A model generated the notes under the pieces. The model was not told the origin of the DNA and ran no database searches. It saw only the letters and a program-made list of their open reading frames with translations. DNA of 54,812 bases. Origin: a bacterium BMS3Bbin10. Its GTDB lineage: Bacteria; Pseudomonadota; Alphaproteobacteria; Rhizobiales; Methyloligellaceae. Each line of letters begins with the position of its first letter. Position 1 is the first letter of the stretch. The DNA is taken from positions 1 through 54,812 of the forward strand of contig BDTT01000038.1 of assembly GCA_002897995.1 (NCBI GenBank), in the 5' to 3' direction. A program made the translations under genes and the position numbers. Below, in pieces: positions 15,470 through 24,579 of this stretch.

Positions 15470-18468
15470 GCTCCTTCAGAACCGCCAAAGGCGGGCGTAT
15501 CAAACGCAAAGACGCGATTTCTTTCAGCTTTGAAGGAAAGGCATATACCGGCGTCAAGGGCGATACGCTGGCCTCGGCGCTGCTGGCCAATGGCGTTCAT
15601 TTCGTCGGGCGCTCCTACAAATATCACCGCCCCCGCGGGATCATGTCGGCGGGACAGGAGGAATCCAGCGCGCTGGTGGGCATTGATCGCGGGCAAGGGC
15701 GATACGACACCAACACGCGCGCGACGACACAGGAATTATTCGAAGGACTGAAGGCGCAAAGCCAGCATTGCTGGCCATCCCTGCGATGGGATATCGGGGA
15801 AATGAACAGCCTTGCCAGCCCCATATTGTCCGCCGGGTTTTATTATAAGACCTTCATGTGGCCCAAATCCTTCTGGAAGCGGGTTTACGAGCCGATCATC
15901 CGAAAATCCGCTGGGTTGGGCCGGGCGCCACGGGCCGTAGATCCTGACGTTTATGCCAGCCGCTACGCCCATTGCGACGTTTTGATTGTCGGCGGCGGTC
16001 CTGCCGGACTGGCGGCGGCCCTGGCAGCCTCGCGAAGCGGTGCGAAAGTCATCCTTGCCGATGAGCAATCGGAAATCGGCGGCGCTCTCCTATCCGACCC
16101 CGGCTCCCGGATTGACGATGAAGAGTCCTGGTCATGGCTCGCATCTGCGGTTGTCGCGTTAGCGGCAGATGAGAATGTCACCATCCTCAACCGCACCACC
16201 GCGTTCGGATATTACCACCAGAACTTTGTCGGGCTGGTCGAGCGTCTGAGTGATCACCTTGAATCACCGAGTTCAAACCTGCCGCGCGAGCGGTTATGGC
16301 GTGTCCGCGCCAAACGCATTGTTCTGGCGACCGGCGCTATCGAACGGCCGCTGGTTTTTGCCGGTAATGACCGTCCCGGCGTCATGCTCGCCGGGGCTGC
16401 CAGAACCTACCTCAACCGCTATGGCGTGAGAGTTGGCGATAAACCTGTCGTCGTCACCTCTCACGATTCCGCCTATCTCACCGCTTTCGATATGGCTGAA
16501 AATGGTGTCGGCGTCGAAGCGATCATCGACCTGTGCACGGATGTCTCCCCGGAACTCCTCAAGGGGGCTGCCCGGCTGGGGATCGAGGTTTTGCCGGGGC
16601 ACACAATCACCCGAACGAAAGGGCGCTTGCGCATCTCCAGCATATATGCCGCGCCTATCGAGCCTGATGGCTCGGTGGGGCCTGAGCGCACGATCGATTG
16701 CGACGCGCTGTTGATGTGCGGCGGGTGGACGCCAAGCGTTCATCTTTTCTCCCAGTCCAGGGGAACCCTGTCCTGGCGCGAAGACATCGGCGCATATGTT
16801 CCGGATGTTTACGCCCAGAACGCAAGTTCCGCCGGTGCCTGCGATGGCCATTATCTGTTATCCGAGGCCCTGAACGGCGGCGCCGCCGCCGGTCAAGCGG
16901 CTGCTATTGAGGCGGGGTACAAGGCCGGCAAGCCCAACACCTATGAGGTTGCGGAAGAAGCAACCTGCTCGGGAACCCTGATCGTTGAACTGCCGACCGG
17001 CGCCAACCCGGCCCGCATCAAGGCGTTCGTCGATTTTCAGCATGACGTGACAGCCAAGGACATTCGCCTAGCGGTGCGCGAAGGCTTTCATTCGATTGAG
17101 CACATCAAGCGCTACACCACCGCCGGTATGGCCACGGATCAGGGTAAGACGTCGAATTTGAGCGAGTTGGCGATTGCTTCCAAAACCCTGAGCCGCCCCA
17201 TCGCCGAGGTCGGTTTGACGACTTTCCGTCCCCCCTATACGCCGACCTCGTTCGGGGCCTTTGCCGGGCGCAGCCGAGGCAATCTGTTTGATGTTACGCG
17301 CAAAAGCCCGATTGATAGTTGGGCCGAAAAGCGCGGCGCTGTCTTTGAACCGGTAAGCCTTTGGCGCCGGGCCCGGTATTTTCCACGTGATAACGAAGAT
17401 ATGCATGCGGCCGTCGCCCGCGAATGCAAGGCCACGCGGAGCTCTATCGGCATTTCGGATGCCTCCACGCTGGGCAAGATCGAAGTCGTCGGGCCCGATT
17501 CGGCGGAGTTCCTCAATCGCATTTACACAAATGCGTGGACCAAGCTTGGTGTAGGGCGCTGCCGCTACGGGCTGATGCTCGGCGAGGACGGTTTCATTTT
17601 CGATGACGGTGTTGTGGGCCGTCTGGCGCTGGACCGTTTTCACGTCACGACAACCACGGGCGGCGCGCCACGCGTCATGGCGCATATGGAAGATTACCTG
17701 CAAACGGAATGGCCTGACCTCGATCTCTGGCTGACATCGATTACCGAACAATGGGCTGTCATTGCCCTGAACGGTCCCAATGTGCGCAAACTTATCGAGC
17801 CGTTCGTCGAGGGTATTGATCTGGACAAGCAAGCCTTCCCTCATATGGCGATCAAAGAGGGTAAGATATATGGCGTGCCCACCAGATTGTTCCGGGTGAG
17901 CTTTACCGGTGAACTGGGATTCGAAATTAATGTGCCGTCCCGCTACGGTCTGACCGTTTGGAAGCGATTAATCGAAGAAGGTGCCAGATACGACATCGTG
18001 CCTTATGGCACGGAGGCCTTGCATGTTCTCCGGGCAGAAAAGGGTTATATCATTGTAGGTCAAGATACCGATGGCACACAAACGCCGGACGATGTGGGGA
18101 TGGCGTGGGCGATCGGCCGGAACAAGCACGATTTTATTGGCAAGCGTTCGCTGACACGCCCCGACATGCTGGTTTCAAACCGCAAACAACTGGTTGGCTT
18201 GCTGACCCGCGATCCCAAAAACCTCCTTGAGGAAGGAGCGCAGATCGTCGCTACGGCGCACCCGTCGCCGCCGGCGAAAATGATTGGTCATGTCACCTCT
18301 TCTTATTGGAGCGAAACCTTGCAGCATTCCATTGCCATGGGTGTTGTCGAGGGCGGGCGGGCGCGTATGGGTGCGGAACTTTACGTCCCCATGCCCGATG
18401 GCGTTCACCAGGTGCAGGTCGTTGAACCGGTCTTCTATGACCAGGAGGGAGGACGGCTGAATGTCTGA
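15466..18468 (+). CDS. soxA: Sarcosine oxidase subunit alpha
   Basis: Large subunit, 1000 residues, the usual family length. The N-terminal region is a ferredoxin-like fold without the cluster (YTGVKGDTLASALLANGV, FVGRSYKYHRPRGI). It is followed by the NAD-binding domain (CDVLIVGGGPAGLAAALAAS near residue 170) and a C-terminal GcvT-like folate domain (from about residue 630: SIGISDASTLGKIEVVGPD, FTGELGFEINVPSRYG). It binds NAD+ and THF and shares the channel with the beta subunit. Overlaps with soxD (4 bp) and soxG (8 bp) imply coupled translation. Confidence 0.95.
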   Translation: MSSFRTAKGGRIKRKDAISFSFEGKAYTGVKGDTLASALLANGVHFVGRSYKYHRPRGIMSAGQEESSALVGIDRGQGRYDTNTRATTQELFEGLKAQSQHCWPSLRWDIGEMNSLASPILSAGFYYKTFMWPKSFWKRVYEPIIRKSAGLGRAPRAVDPDVYASRYAHCDVLIVGGGPAGLAAALAASRSGAKVILADEQSEIGGALLSDPGSRIDDEESWSWLASAVVALAADENVTILNRTTAFGYYHQNFVGLVERLSDHLESPSSNLPRERLWRVRAKRIVLATGAIERPLVFAGNDRPGVMLAGAARTYLNRYGVRVGDKPVVVTSHDSAYLTAFDMAENGVGVEAIIDLCTDVSPELLKGAARLGIEVLPGHTITRTKGRLRISSIYAAPIEPDGSVGPERTIDCDALLMCGGWTPSVHLFSQSRGTLSWREDIGAYVPDVYAQNASSAGACDGHYLLSEALNGGAAAGQAAAIEAGYKAGKPNTYEVAEEATCSGTLIVELPTGANPARIKAFVDFQHDVTAKDIRLAVREGFHSIEHIKRYTTAGMATDQGKTSNLSELAIASKTLSRPIAEVGLTTFRPPYTPTSFGAFAGRSRGNLFDVTRKSPIDSWAEKRGAVFEPVSLWRRARYFPRDNEDMHAAVARECKATRSSIGISDASTLGKIEVVGPDSAEFLNRIYTNAWTKLGVGRCRYGLMLGEDGFIFDDGVVGRLALDRFHVTTTTGGAPRVMAHMEDYLQTEWPDLDLWLTSITEQWAVIALNGPNVRKLIEPFVEGIDLDKQAFPHMAIKEGKIYGVPTRLFRVSFTGELGFEINVPSRYGLTVWKRLIEEGARYDIVPYGTEALHVLRAEKGYIIVGQDTDGTQTPDDVGMAWAIGRNKHDFIGKRSLTRPDMLVSNRKQLVGLLTRDPKNLLEEGAQIVATAHPSPPAKMIGHVTSSYWSETLQHSIAMGVVEGGRARMGAELYVPMPDGVHQVQVVEPVFYDQEGGRLNV

Positions 18469-19048
18469 TGAATTGAGTATTATTGTTTCCGAGCAGTCCA
18501 ATCCGCTCGATGGCGCAGCTTTTGCTGCCGGGCCAGGGCCAATGCTGGTCATGGCTTCCGCGGGCGATTGCGCCCGGTTCAGTTTGCGCACCGCCAAAAA
18601 GAACCTGGCAAAAGCGACAGAGGCCTTTGGGCAGGTTATTCCACCACAGATTGGCGAGATGTCATCTAGGGCAGTGAAAACAGCGCTTTGCCTGGGGCCG
18701 GATGAGTGGCTGTTGCTGGCCCCGGAATCCGAGCGGGAAAGCATCACTGCGCGTTTTGCAAAACAAAGTGAGCAGGCCACCCACAGCCTGGTCGATGTCA
18801 GCCACCGCTCAGTCGGGATAGATATTTCCGGCCCGGGAGCGGCGTTGGTACTGAACGCGGGCTGTCCACTGGATCTCACCGCCTTGCCGGTCGGCGGCTG
18901 CACACGAACCATCCTGGACAAAGCCGAAATCATTCTGATGAAGCCCGGAAAGGAGCACTATCGCTTGGAGGTCGTGCGCTCATTCGCGGATTTCGTCTGG
19001 AATTTTCTCTCCAGTGCGGGGCGTGAGTTCGAGACTGAGTCTGGCTAA
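18461..19048 (+). CDS. soxG: Sarcosine oxidase subunit gamma
   Basis: 195-residue last subunit of the complex, with a GcvT/YgfZ-like fold. Recognisable stretches are LCLGPDEWLLLAPE, LVDVSHRSVGIDISGPGAA and LNAGCPLDLTALPVGGCTRT. It closes the sox operon; no further gene follows in the same direction before the S24 remnant. Confidence 0.9.
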   Translation: MSDELSIIVSEQSNPLDGAAFAAGPGPMLVMASAGDCARFSLRTAKKNLAKATEAFGQVIPPQIGEMSSRAVKTALCLGPDEWLLLAPESERESITARFAKQSEQATHSLVDVSHRSVGIDISGPGAALVLNAGCPLDLTALPVGGCTRTILDKAEIILMKPGKEHYRLEVVRSFADFVWNFLSSAGREFETESG

Positions 19049-19192
19049 CTGGATAAAACAGGCGCACCCTGGAAACGAAGGTTTCGCCACTCCATCGCAA
19101 TCGAACAGCAAATAAAGCCGATGGAGTTCATCAAATCCATCGGCAACCCCAACCAGCTGATGGTGCCATAAGGCCGGAAATCTCCTCAGGCC

Positions 19193-19678
19193 GTGGTCCA
19201 GCGTTCGGGGCAGCGTCAGCCCCAGCCGATCATCGCCCCTGCCGAAAAGCTCCCAATGCGAAAAATTGTCGGAACGCTTTTCATGTCTATAGGAACGCTA
19301 CCGCCAGTAGAACCTGGCGAAGTCACGCCTCTGGATGACGCCCAAACGATTGCAGACGCGCTCGATGGCGCCCGCCTTTTCAAGGTCTCTGGACGTAGTA
19401 TGGAGCCGATCGCGCTAGAAGATCAATTCGTCATTACACGGGCTGAGACGATCAACGAAACGACGCTGGCGCGCCTGGAAGGCGGTCTCGTAATCGCGAT
19501 AGACGAGACCGGCGCTAAATACTTCAAACGCCTGCGACGCTTCGGCGACCTGATCATCCTTGAGAGTGTGAACTCAGATGCGTCGACGCGGTCTGAACTT
19601 CTGTCGCTCGGCGGCGGCGACCATCCTGGGCTCGCAAATCTCTTGTCCGTCGCTGGCGTCCTGTTCGATGAACCCTGA
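19193..19678 (+). pseudogene. S24 peptidase (LexA/CI-like) repressor, C-terminal part
   Basis: The frame holds an S24 self-cleavage domain: FKVSGRSMEPIALEDQFVIT with the catalytic Ser in GRSMEP, the catalytic Lys in AKYFKRLRRFGDLIILES, and the typical end GVLFDEP. No DNA-binding helix-turn-helix is seen upstream, and a stop codon lies 24 bp before the GTG, so this looks like the tail of a phage-type repressor that lost its N-terminus. Alternatively it is a short S24-like protein starting at the ATG at 19256. It fits a decayed prophage or island edge near the tRNA. Confidence 0.6.
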
Positions 19679-20206
19679 CCTCAGACCCGTTTTGGTCCGT
19701 CCATCAAACCGCAAGATTTTGTCGCATCTTATGACCGCAGCGTCTGCTACCACACACCTTCTTGCTTCCCCTCACCCCAACAACCCGCATGATTCGAGTG
19801 GCCGGTCAGAGATCAACAGCGCCCGCATGGTTTAACCGGCGCCCATGGCGGCGCGGGTCCTTCTGGGACCTGGATCGCATGCGGGTCATTCGCGGCGCAC
19901 AATTTCACTAGGAATCAGGTTATCAGGCTGGGTTGACAAGGTTGACAGTTCGCCGCCTTCCGAGATTGGACGCCGACGGACACAGGTGGACGGCAAATAG
20001 TAGCTCGTAACTTATTGAATTTTCAAAGCTCTGGACGGCTTGGACATCGCTATTCCTTTTAGATCTTAAGGAATAGTCAGAGAGTAGGCTGGCGCATTGG
20101 TGAAACATGGTTTGATGCTTACCTAGTGCTTACCCTACATCATAATCGCCTGTTTCGGTGGAAGGTTGTTCAGAGTTCAAGGCATTGTTATTAATAGATT
20201 AAACAG
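19679..20206. other. Noncoding region between S24 remnant and tRNA
   Basis: About 530 bp, visibly richer in A+T than the DNA to the right, with no convincing gene. It contains a short tandem motif (gttgacaaggttgaca, near 19932-19948). If an island was integrated into the tRNA 3' end, the attachment core would be at its right edge. Confidence 0.4.
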
Positions 20207-20283
20207 TGGCGACCCCGGGAGGATTCGAACCTCCGACCCCCAGATTAGGAATCTGGTGCTCTATCCAACTGAGCTACGGGGCC
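20207..20283 (-). tRNA. tRNA-Arg (anticodon CCT)
   Basis: 77 nt including an encoded CCA. The acceptor stem GGCCCCG pairs with CGGGGTC (one G-T pair). The D-arm is GCTCAGTTGGATAGAGC. The anticodon stem CCAGA/TCTGG encloses the loop TTCCTAA, giving CCT. The T-arm is GGAGGTTCGAATCCTCC, with discriminator G. It reads AGG codons. tRNA-Arg(CCT) 3' ends are frequent integration sites for tyrosine integrases. Confidence 0.96.
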
Positions 20284-20410
20284 TGCGCTCACTGATAGCG
20301 CGCGGGGGAACGGCGCTCAAGCCCGGTCACCGGCGCGGCCGCGGGCGCTCGCCCGCGAGCGGACCGTTTCCTGCCCACGGGCGGACCGGCCCGCCGGAAA
20401 GCAGAAATGG

Positions 20411-20446
20411 CCGCGCGCGCCGGGGAGCCATCCCCGGCGCGCGCGG
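20411..20446 (-). terminator. Strong GC hairpin after cytochrome c gene
   Basis: Perfect 16-bp arms (20411-20426 and 20431-20446) around the loop gcca, about 30 bp beyond the cytochrome stop. There is no long T-run, so it may be a terminator or only an mRNA 3' stabiliser. Confidence 0.6.
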
Positions 20447-20477
20447 TATAAAAGTGCTGGAAAGCGGCCGGAGTTAC

Positions 20478-20873
20478 CTATTCGGCGGTTTTGGTGGCTT
20501 TCTTAAGATATGCGAGGATATTTTTGCGATCGGATTCTTTCTTCAGGCCGGGAAAGGCCATCTTGGTTTTGGCAATATAGCCCCGCGGCTTCTTCAGATA
20601 GGGATCGAGCGTCTCCGCCTTCCAGACGAGACCTTCCGCGCCCTTCGCCTTCATGGCGGAGGAATATTTATAGCCCTTTACGGATGCGGCCGTGCGGCCA
20701 AACAGGTTCACCAGATGCGGGCCGACCTTGTTCTTTTCCTTGTCCACCACATGGCAGGCTTTGCATTTCTTGAAGACCTTTTCGCCCTTTGCAGGGTCGC
20801 CTTCATCGCTCTGCGCCATGACTGGAGTTGCGGCCAGCATCAGTGCAATGGCTGCTTGGATTACTTTTCCCAT
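20478..20873 (-). CDS. Class I cytochrome c, periplasmic
   Basis: 131 residues from the ATG at 20873 (GAGG 6 bases upstream; a GTG four codons earlier is less likely). The signal peptide KVIQAAIALMLAATPVMA is followed by the heme motif CKACH at residues 37-41 and the axial Met in TKMAFPG. The c2/c550-like pattern (GPHLVNLFGRTAASVKGYKYS) marks it as a soluble electron carrier. It lies near the molybdenum-hydroxylase genes but is transcribed alone. It could take electrons from sulfite or CO/aldehyde oxidation; that is only a guess. Confidence 0.9.
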   Translation of the reverse strand: MGKVIQAAIALMLAATPVMAQSDEGDPAKGEKVFKKCKACHVVDKEKNKVGPHLVNLFGRTAASVKGYKYSSAMKAKGAEGLVWKAETLDPYLKKPRGYIAKTKMAFPGLKKESDRKNILAYLKKATKTAE

Positions 20874-21026
20874 TAGATACCTCACTCAGAATTTCCGGTC
20901 CGGACGACCTATAGTAAGTCCACCCAGCCTAATCATATTCAAATATCCATAAATTGAAGTTACAAAATTGCAAGCTTGAAAATGGACGCACCTTTCCGCA
21001 ACCGGATTCCGGCGGGTACTGACGGT

Positions 21027-21656
21027 TTACCGGTTTTTTCCGCCCGCGCGCCAGGCGTCGAGATCGCCGGGCGTATCGATGTCGCGAAGCGGGGCATCGC
21101 CGGCGGCGGGCACGCGCAGCGTTGCATCCTCATGACGGGCGATCAGCCGCTTCGCGCCCGCATCTCCGCTGAGGCTTTGCAACTCCGCAAAATAGCGCAC
21201 CGGCCAGACCACCGGATTTCCCTGGGCCCCGTCCGCGCGCACCGGATACACAATCCTTGCGCCTCCTTCTTGCGCAAACGCATCGAGCAACCGGTTTACG
21301 AATGCCGGCGTAATGTCCGGCATATCGGCCAGAACAATCATCGCCCCGGCCGCCTCTTCGGGAATTGCCGCAATCCCGCAGCGCAGGGACGAGGACAGGC
21401 CCGCGTCATGGTCGCGGTTGCGGACAATATCTATATCGAGCCCGCAAAGGGCTTCGGCGACACGCTCCGCCTCAAAGCCCGTCACCACAATAACGCCTGC
21501 TGCCCGGCTGCCGAGAAGCCGCTCCGCCACCCGCCGCACGAGCGGCGTCCCGTCAATCTCCTCAAGCAGCTTGTTTTTGCCGCCGTAGCGGCGCGAGGCG
21601 CCCGCCGCCAGCAATATCGCGTAGACTTCCCGGGTATCCGTTTCAGCGTCCACCAT
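21027..21656 (-). CDS. mocA: MocA/MobA-like molybdenum cofactor nucleotidyltransferase
   Basis: 209 residues. The nucleotide-binding loop LLAAGASRRYGGKNKLLEEI is near the N-terminus, LADMPDITPAFVNRLL carries the metal-binding Asp, and the C-terminus is RDIDTPGDLDAWR. This is the pattern of the cytidylyltransferase that makes the MCD cofactor for xanthine-dehydrogenase-family enzymes. It overlaps the xdhC2 gene by 14 bp and lies in the accessory operon opposite coxSML, so it likely supplies cofactor to that enzyme. Confidence 0.88.
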   Translation of the reverse strand: MVDAETDTREVYAILLAAGASRRYGGKNKLLEEIDGTPLVRRVAERLLGSRAAGVIVVTGFEAERVAEALCGLDIDIVRNRDHDAGLSSSLRCGIAAIPEEAAGAMIVLADMPDITPAFVNRLLDAFAQEGGARIVYPVRADGAQGNPVVWPVRYFAELQSLSGDAGAKRLIARHEDATLRVPAAGDAPLRDIDTPGDLDAWRAGGKNR

Positions 21657-22344
21657 CTGCCCCGGCCCCCGCTCTCAGCGCGGCCACCACTTCAGCGATA
21701 ATGGAAAGCGCGATTTCGCTTGGCGTCACCGAACCGATATCAAGGCCTATGGGCGCGTGGACGGCGCGGCACTCCTCCTCGCCGAAGCCTCGCGCCTTAA
21801 GGCGCTCCAGGCGTCTTTCATGAGACCGGACGCTCCCCAGCGCGCCGAGGTAAAAGCAATCGCTTCGCAGCGCGGCGGCGAGCGCCTCGTCGTCGATGTC
21901 CGGCACATGGGCGAGGCAAACGAGCGCGCAGCGCGCGTCGAGACCAAGTTCCCCCAGGGCTTCGCCGGGCCATTTGGGGATCAATTTCGCATCGCCAAAG
22001 CGTTCCGTCGTTGCAAAAGCCGTGCGCGGATCGATGACGAAGGGCTCGATGGCGACCTCGCGGGCCAGCCGCACCAGCACCTGCGCGATATGGGTGGCGC
22101 CGACGATCATCAGCCGGGGCGCGGGGAGAAAGGGCTGCAGGAAAAGTTCGCCCGCACCGGTTTCGACAATTTTGCCGCGGCCGGTGCGCAGACATGCCGT
22201 GATTTCGCTAATCTGGGGGTGTCCCTTGTCAATGCTGCCGGGGGAGATAATTTCCTCGCCGCCGCCATCCAGCCGCGTCACCAGCACGAGCGCGCGGCGC
22301 GCGGCGCGGGCGTCCAGCAGTCTTTTCAGCGTCTCCCGGCGCAT
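21643..22344 (-). CDS. XdhC-like cofactor insertion protein (Rossmann part)
   Basis: 233 residues from the ATG at 22344, 7 bp after the preceding gene; the longer frame overlaps it and is not used. It contains the XdhC C-terminal Rossmann domain: RLMIVGATHIAQVLVRLARE, then VCLAHVPDIDDEALAAAL, YLGALGSVRSHERRLERL and PIGLDIGSVTPSEIALSIIAE. XdhC proteins bind molybdenum cofactor, help sulfurate it and insert it into the large subunit. Here the N-terminal XdhC domain is encoded separately by the gene just upstream. Confidence 0.88.
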   Translation of the reverse strand: MRRETLKRLLDARAARRALVLVTRLDGGGEEIISPGSIDKGHPQISEITACLRTGRGKIVETGAGELFLQPFLPAPRLMIVGATHIAQVLVRLAREVAIEPFVIDPRTAFATTERFGDAKLIPKWPGEALGELGLDARCALVCLAHVPDIDDEALAAALRSDCFYLGALGSVRSHERRLERLKARGFGEEECRAVHAPIGLDIGSVTPSEIALSIIAEVVAALRAGAGADGGR

Positions 22345-22351
22345 GGGCGCA

Positions 22352-22663
22352 TCACTCCAGTTTCCGGGCAAAGACGCGGATGCGCCCGCCGCAGGACAAA
22401 CCCGCGTTCCATGCGGTCTCGTCGGCAACGCCGAATTCGAGCAATTCAGGCCTGCCGCTGGCGATAATGTCTTGCGCGCGCGCGATTACTTCCGCTTCGA
22501 CGCAGCCACCGGAGACGGAGCCGGCGAAATCTCCCCTGTCATCGATGACGAGATGTCCGCCGGCGGGCACCGGCGAGGACCCCCAGGTCTCGACTACCGT
22601 CGCCAGCACCACCTCGCGGCCCTCATCGAGCCAGGCCTGCGCCGTTTGCAGCGCCGCGCTCAT
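22352..22663 (-). CDS. XdhC/CoxI N-terminal domain protein
   Basis: 103-residue stand-alone XdhC_CoxI domain: ATVVETWGSSPVPAGGHLVI, GDFAGSVSGGCVEAEVIARA and NAGLSCGGRIRVFAR. The two conserved Cys (SGGCVE, LSCGG) are kept. It works with the Rossmann-domain partner next to it to mature the molybdenum enzyme. Its start overlaps the coxG stop by 4 bp. Confidence 0.9.
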   Translation of the reverse strand: MSAALQTAQAWLDEGREVVLATVVETWGSSPVPAGGHLVIDDRGDFAGSVSGGCVEAEVIARAQDIIASGRPELLEFGVADETAWNAGLSCGGRIRVFARKLE

Positions 22664-23142
22664 GATGCAAGCTCTTCGGCGCCGTCTGCGTCATCATCGC
22701 TTTCGCCGCCCACGACTTTCCGGAAGTTTTTGAAGAATTCGCCCGCGAGGGAGCGCGCCGCATTGTCAATGAGACGCCCGCCGAGCTGGGCGAGCTTGCC
22801 GCCCACGCGCGCGCTCACGTCATATTTCAGGATCGTGGCGCCGCCCTCTTCCCGCAACTCGATGGCGGCCTGCCCGCGCGCGAACCCGGCGGCCCCGCCC
22901 TTGCCCTGACCCGACAGGGTATAGCCGTGCGGCGGGTTGAGGTCCGACAGGGTCACTTCCCCCCTGAAACGCGCGCGCACCGGTCCGACCTTCGCGCGCA
23001 CCACGGCGGTGAATTGCGTATCGGATATCTTCTCAAGTTCCTCGCATCCCGGGATCGACCGTCGCAGGATATCCGGATCGTTGAGCGCGGCGAACACCTC
23101 GTCCCTCGGCGCTTCAATTCTTATTTCGTCGTCGAGCTTCAT
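22660..23142 (-). CDS. coxG: CoxG family protein (SRPBCC)
   Basis: 160 residues from the ATG at 23142; the longer frame is antisense to coxS. The SRPBCC fold begins MKLDDEIRIEAPRDEVFAAL, followed by DILRRSIPGCEELEKI and the conserved middle RFRGEVTLSDLNPPHGYTL. The tail RSLAGEFFKNFRKVV is the amphipathic C-terminus that in Oligotropha recruits CO dehydrogenase to the membrane. It is the first gene of the minus-strand accessory operon, divergent from coxSML across 156 bp that should hold both promoters. Confidence 0.88.
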   Translation of the reverse strand: MKLDDEIRIEAPRDEVFAALNDPDILRRSIPGCEELEKISDTQFTAVVRAKVGPVRARFRGEVTLSDLNPPHGYTLSGQGKGGAAGFARGQAAIELREEGGATILKYDVSARVGGKLAQLGGRLIDNAARSLAGEFFKNFRKVVGGESDDDADGAEELAS

Positions 23143-23298
23143 TTCAGGCTCCGGTAGCACATCCGCGACAGCGGCTCTTATGACCGGCAGATAATAACAG
23201 AGTTGCCGCGCAAGAATATTCTCAACGCCGCCGGGGCGATGTATGGTCGCGCTCGCCAGTTCAACACCCCCTCCCCATGAAGGAGCCTCCCAAGCGCC

Positions 23299-23770
<472 letters not shown>

Positions 23771-23778
<8 letters not shown>

Positions 23779-24565
23779 GTTTCGCTACCACCGCCCCGAA
23801 ACGCTGGAGGATGCCGCAAAGCTGTTCAGCGAGTGCGGCGATCCGCTGTTTCTGGCCGGCGGCCAGACAACGCTTCCCGTCATGAAGCAGCGTCTTGCCA
23901 GCCCCTCGGATTTGATCGACCTTGGCCGTATTCCGGAACTGAGAGGCATTTCGCTCAGCGGGGACACTCTCACCATCGGCGCCATGACCTGCCATGAGGA
24001 TGTCGCGCGTTCCGCTGACGCAAAGAGCGCCATCCCCGCATTGGCCGGTCTTGCGGGCGATATCGGCGACCCGGCGGTGCGCAGCCGCGGCACGCTGGGG
24101 GGCTCCATCGCCAATAACGACCCGGCGGCGGACTACACGGCAGCCCTCGTGGCGCTGGGCGCCAGCGTCCATACGCCGTCCCGTGTGATCGCCGCTGAGG
24201 ATTTCTTCACCGGCATGTTCGAAACCGCTCTTGAAGAGGGCGAGATGATCGTGAAGGTCGCCTTCCCGGCGCCTCGGAGCGCGGCCTATGTGAAATTTCC
24301 CAACCCCGCGTCGCGCTATGCCACGGTGGGTGTTTTCGTTGCGGGCACACGAGAGGGCGTGCGGGTCGCGGTCACCGGCGCGGGGCCCTGCGTGTTCCGG
24401 GCGGGCGATATTGAGGCTGCATTGGAGGGCGACTTCTCCGCCGACGCCCTGCGCGGCGTCTCCGTTTCGCCGGACGGGCTGAACTCCGATCTGCACGCAT
24501 CGGCCGAATACCGGGCGAACCTCATTGGCGTCATGACCCGGCGCGCGGTCGCCAGGGCAAGCTGA
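23771..24565 (+). CDS. coxM: Molybdenum hydroxylase medium subunit, FAD
   Basis: 264 residues from [22 protein letters not shown]-binding motifs are [18 protein letters not shown] and [15 protein letters not shown], followed by the CO-dehydrogenase flavoprotein C-terminal domain ([15 protein letters not shown]). It is the electron exit site to the quinone pool or another acceptor. It sits tightly between coxS and coxL. Confidence 0.93.
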
Positions 24566-24579
24566 GGGTAAGGGACGCC

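Noticed and set aside
19049-19171. Short frame after soxG ending MEFIKSIGNPNQLMVP and a stop
   Set aside because: No start with a ribosome site, no family recognised and only about 40 codons; it may be a remnant but cannot be supported.
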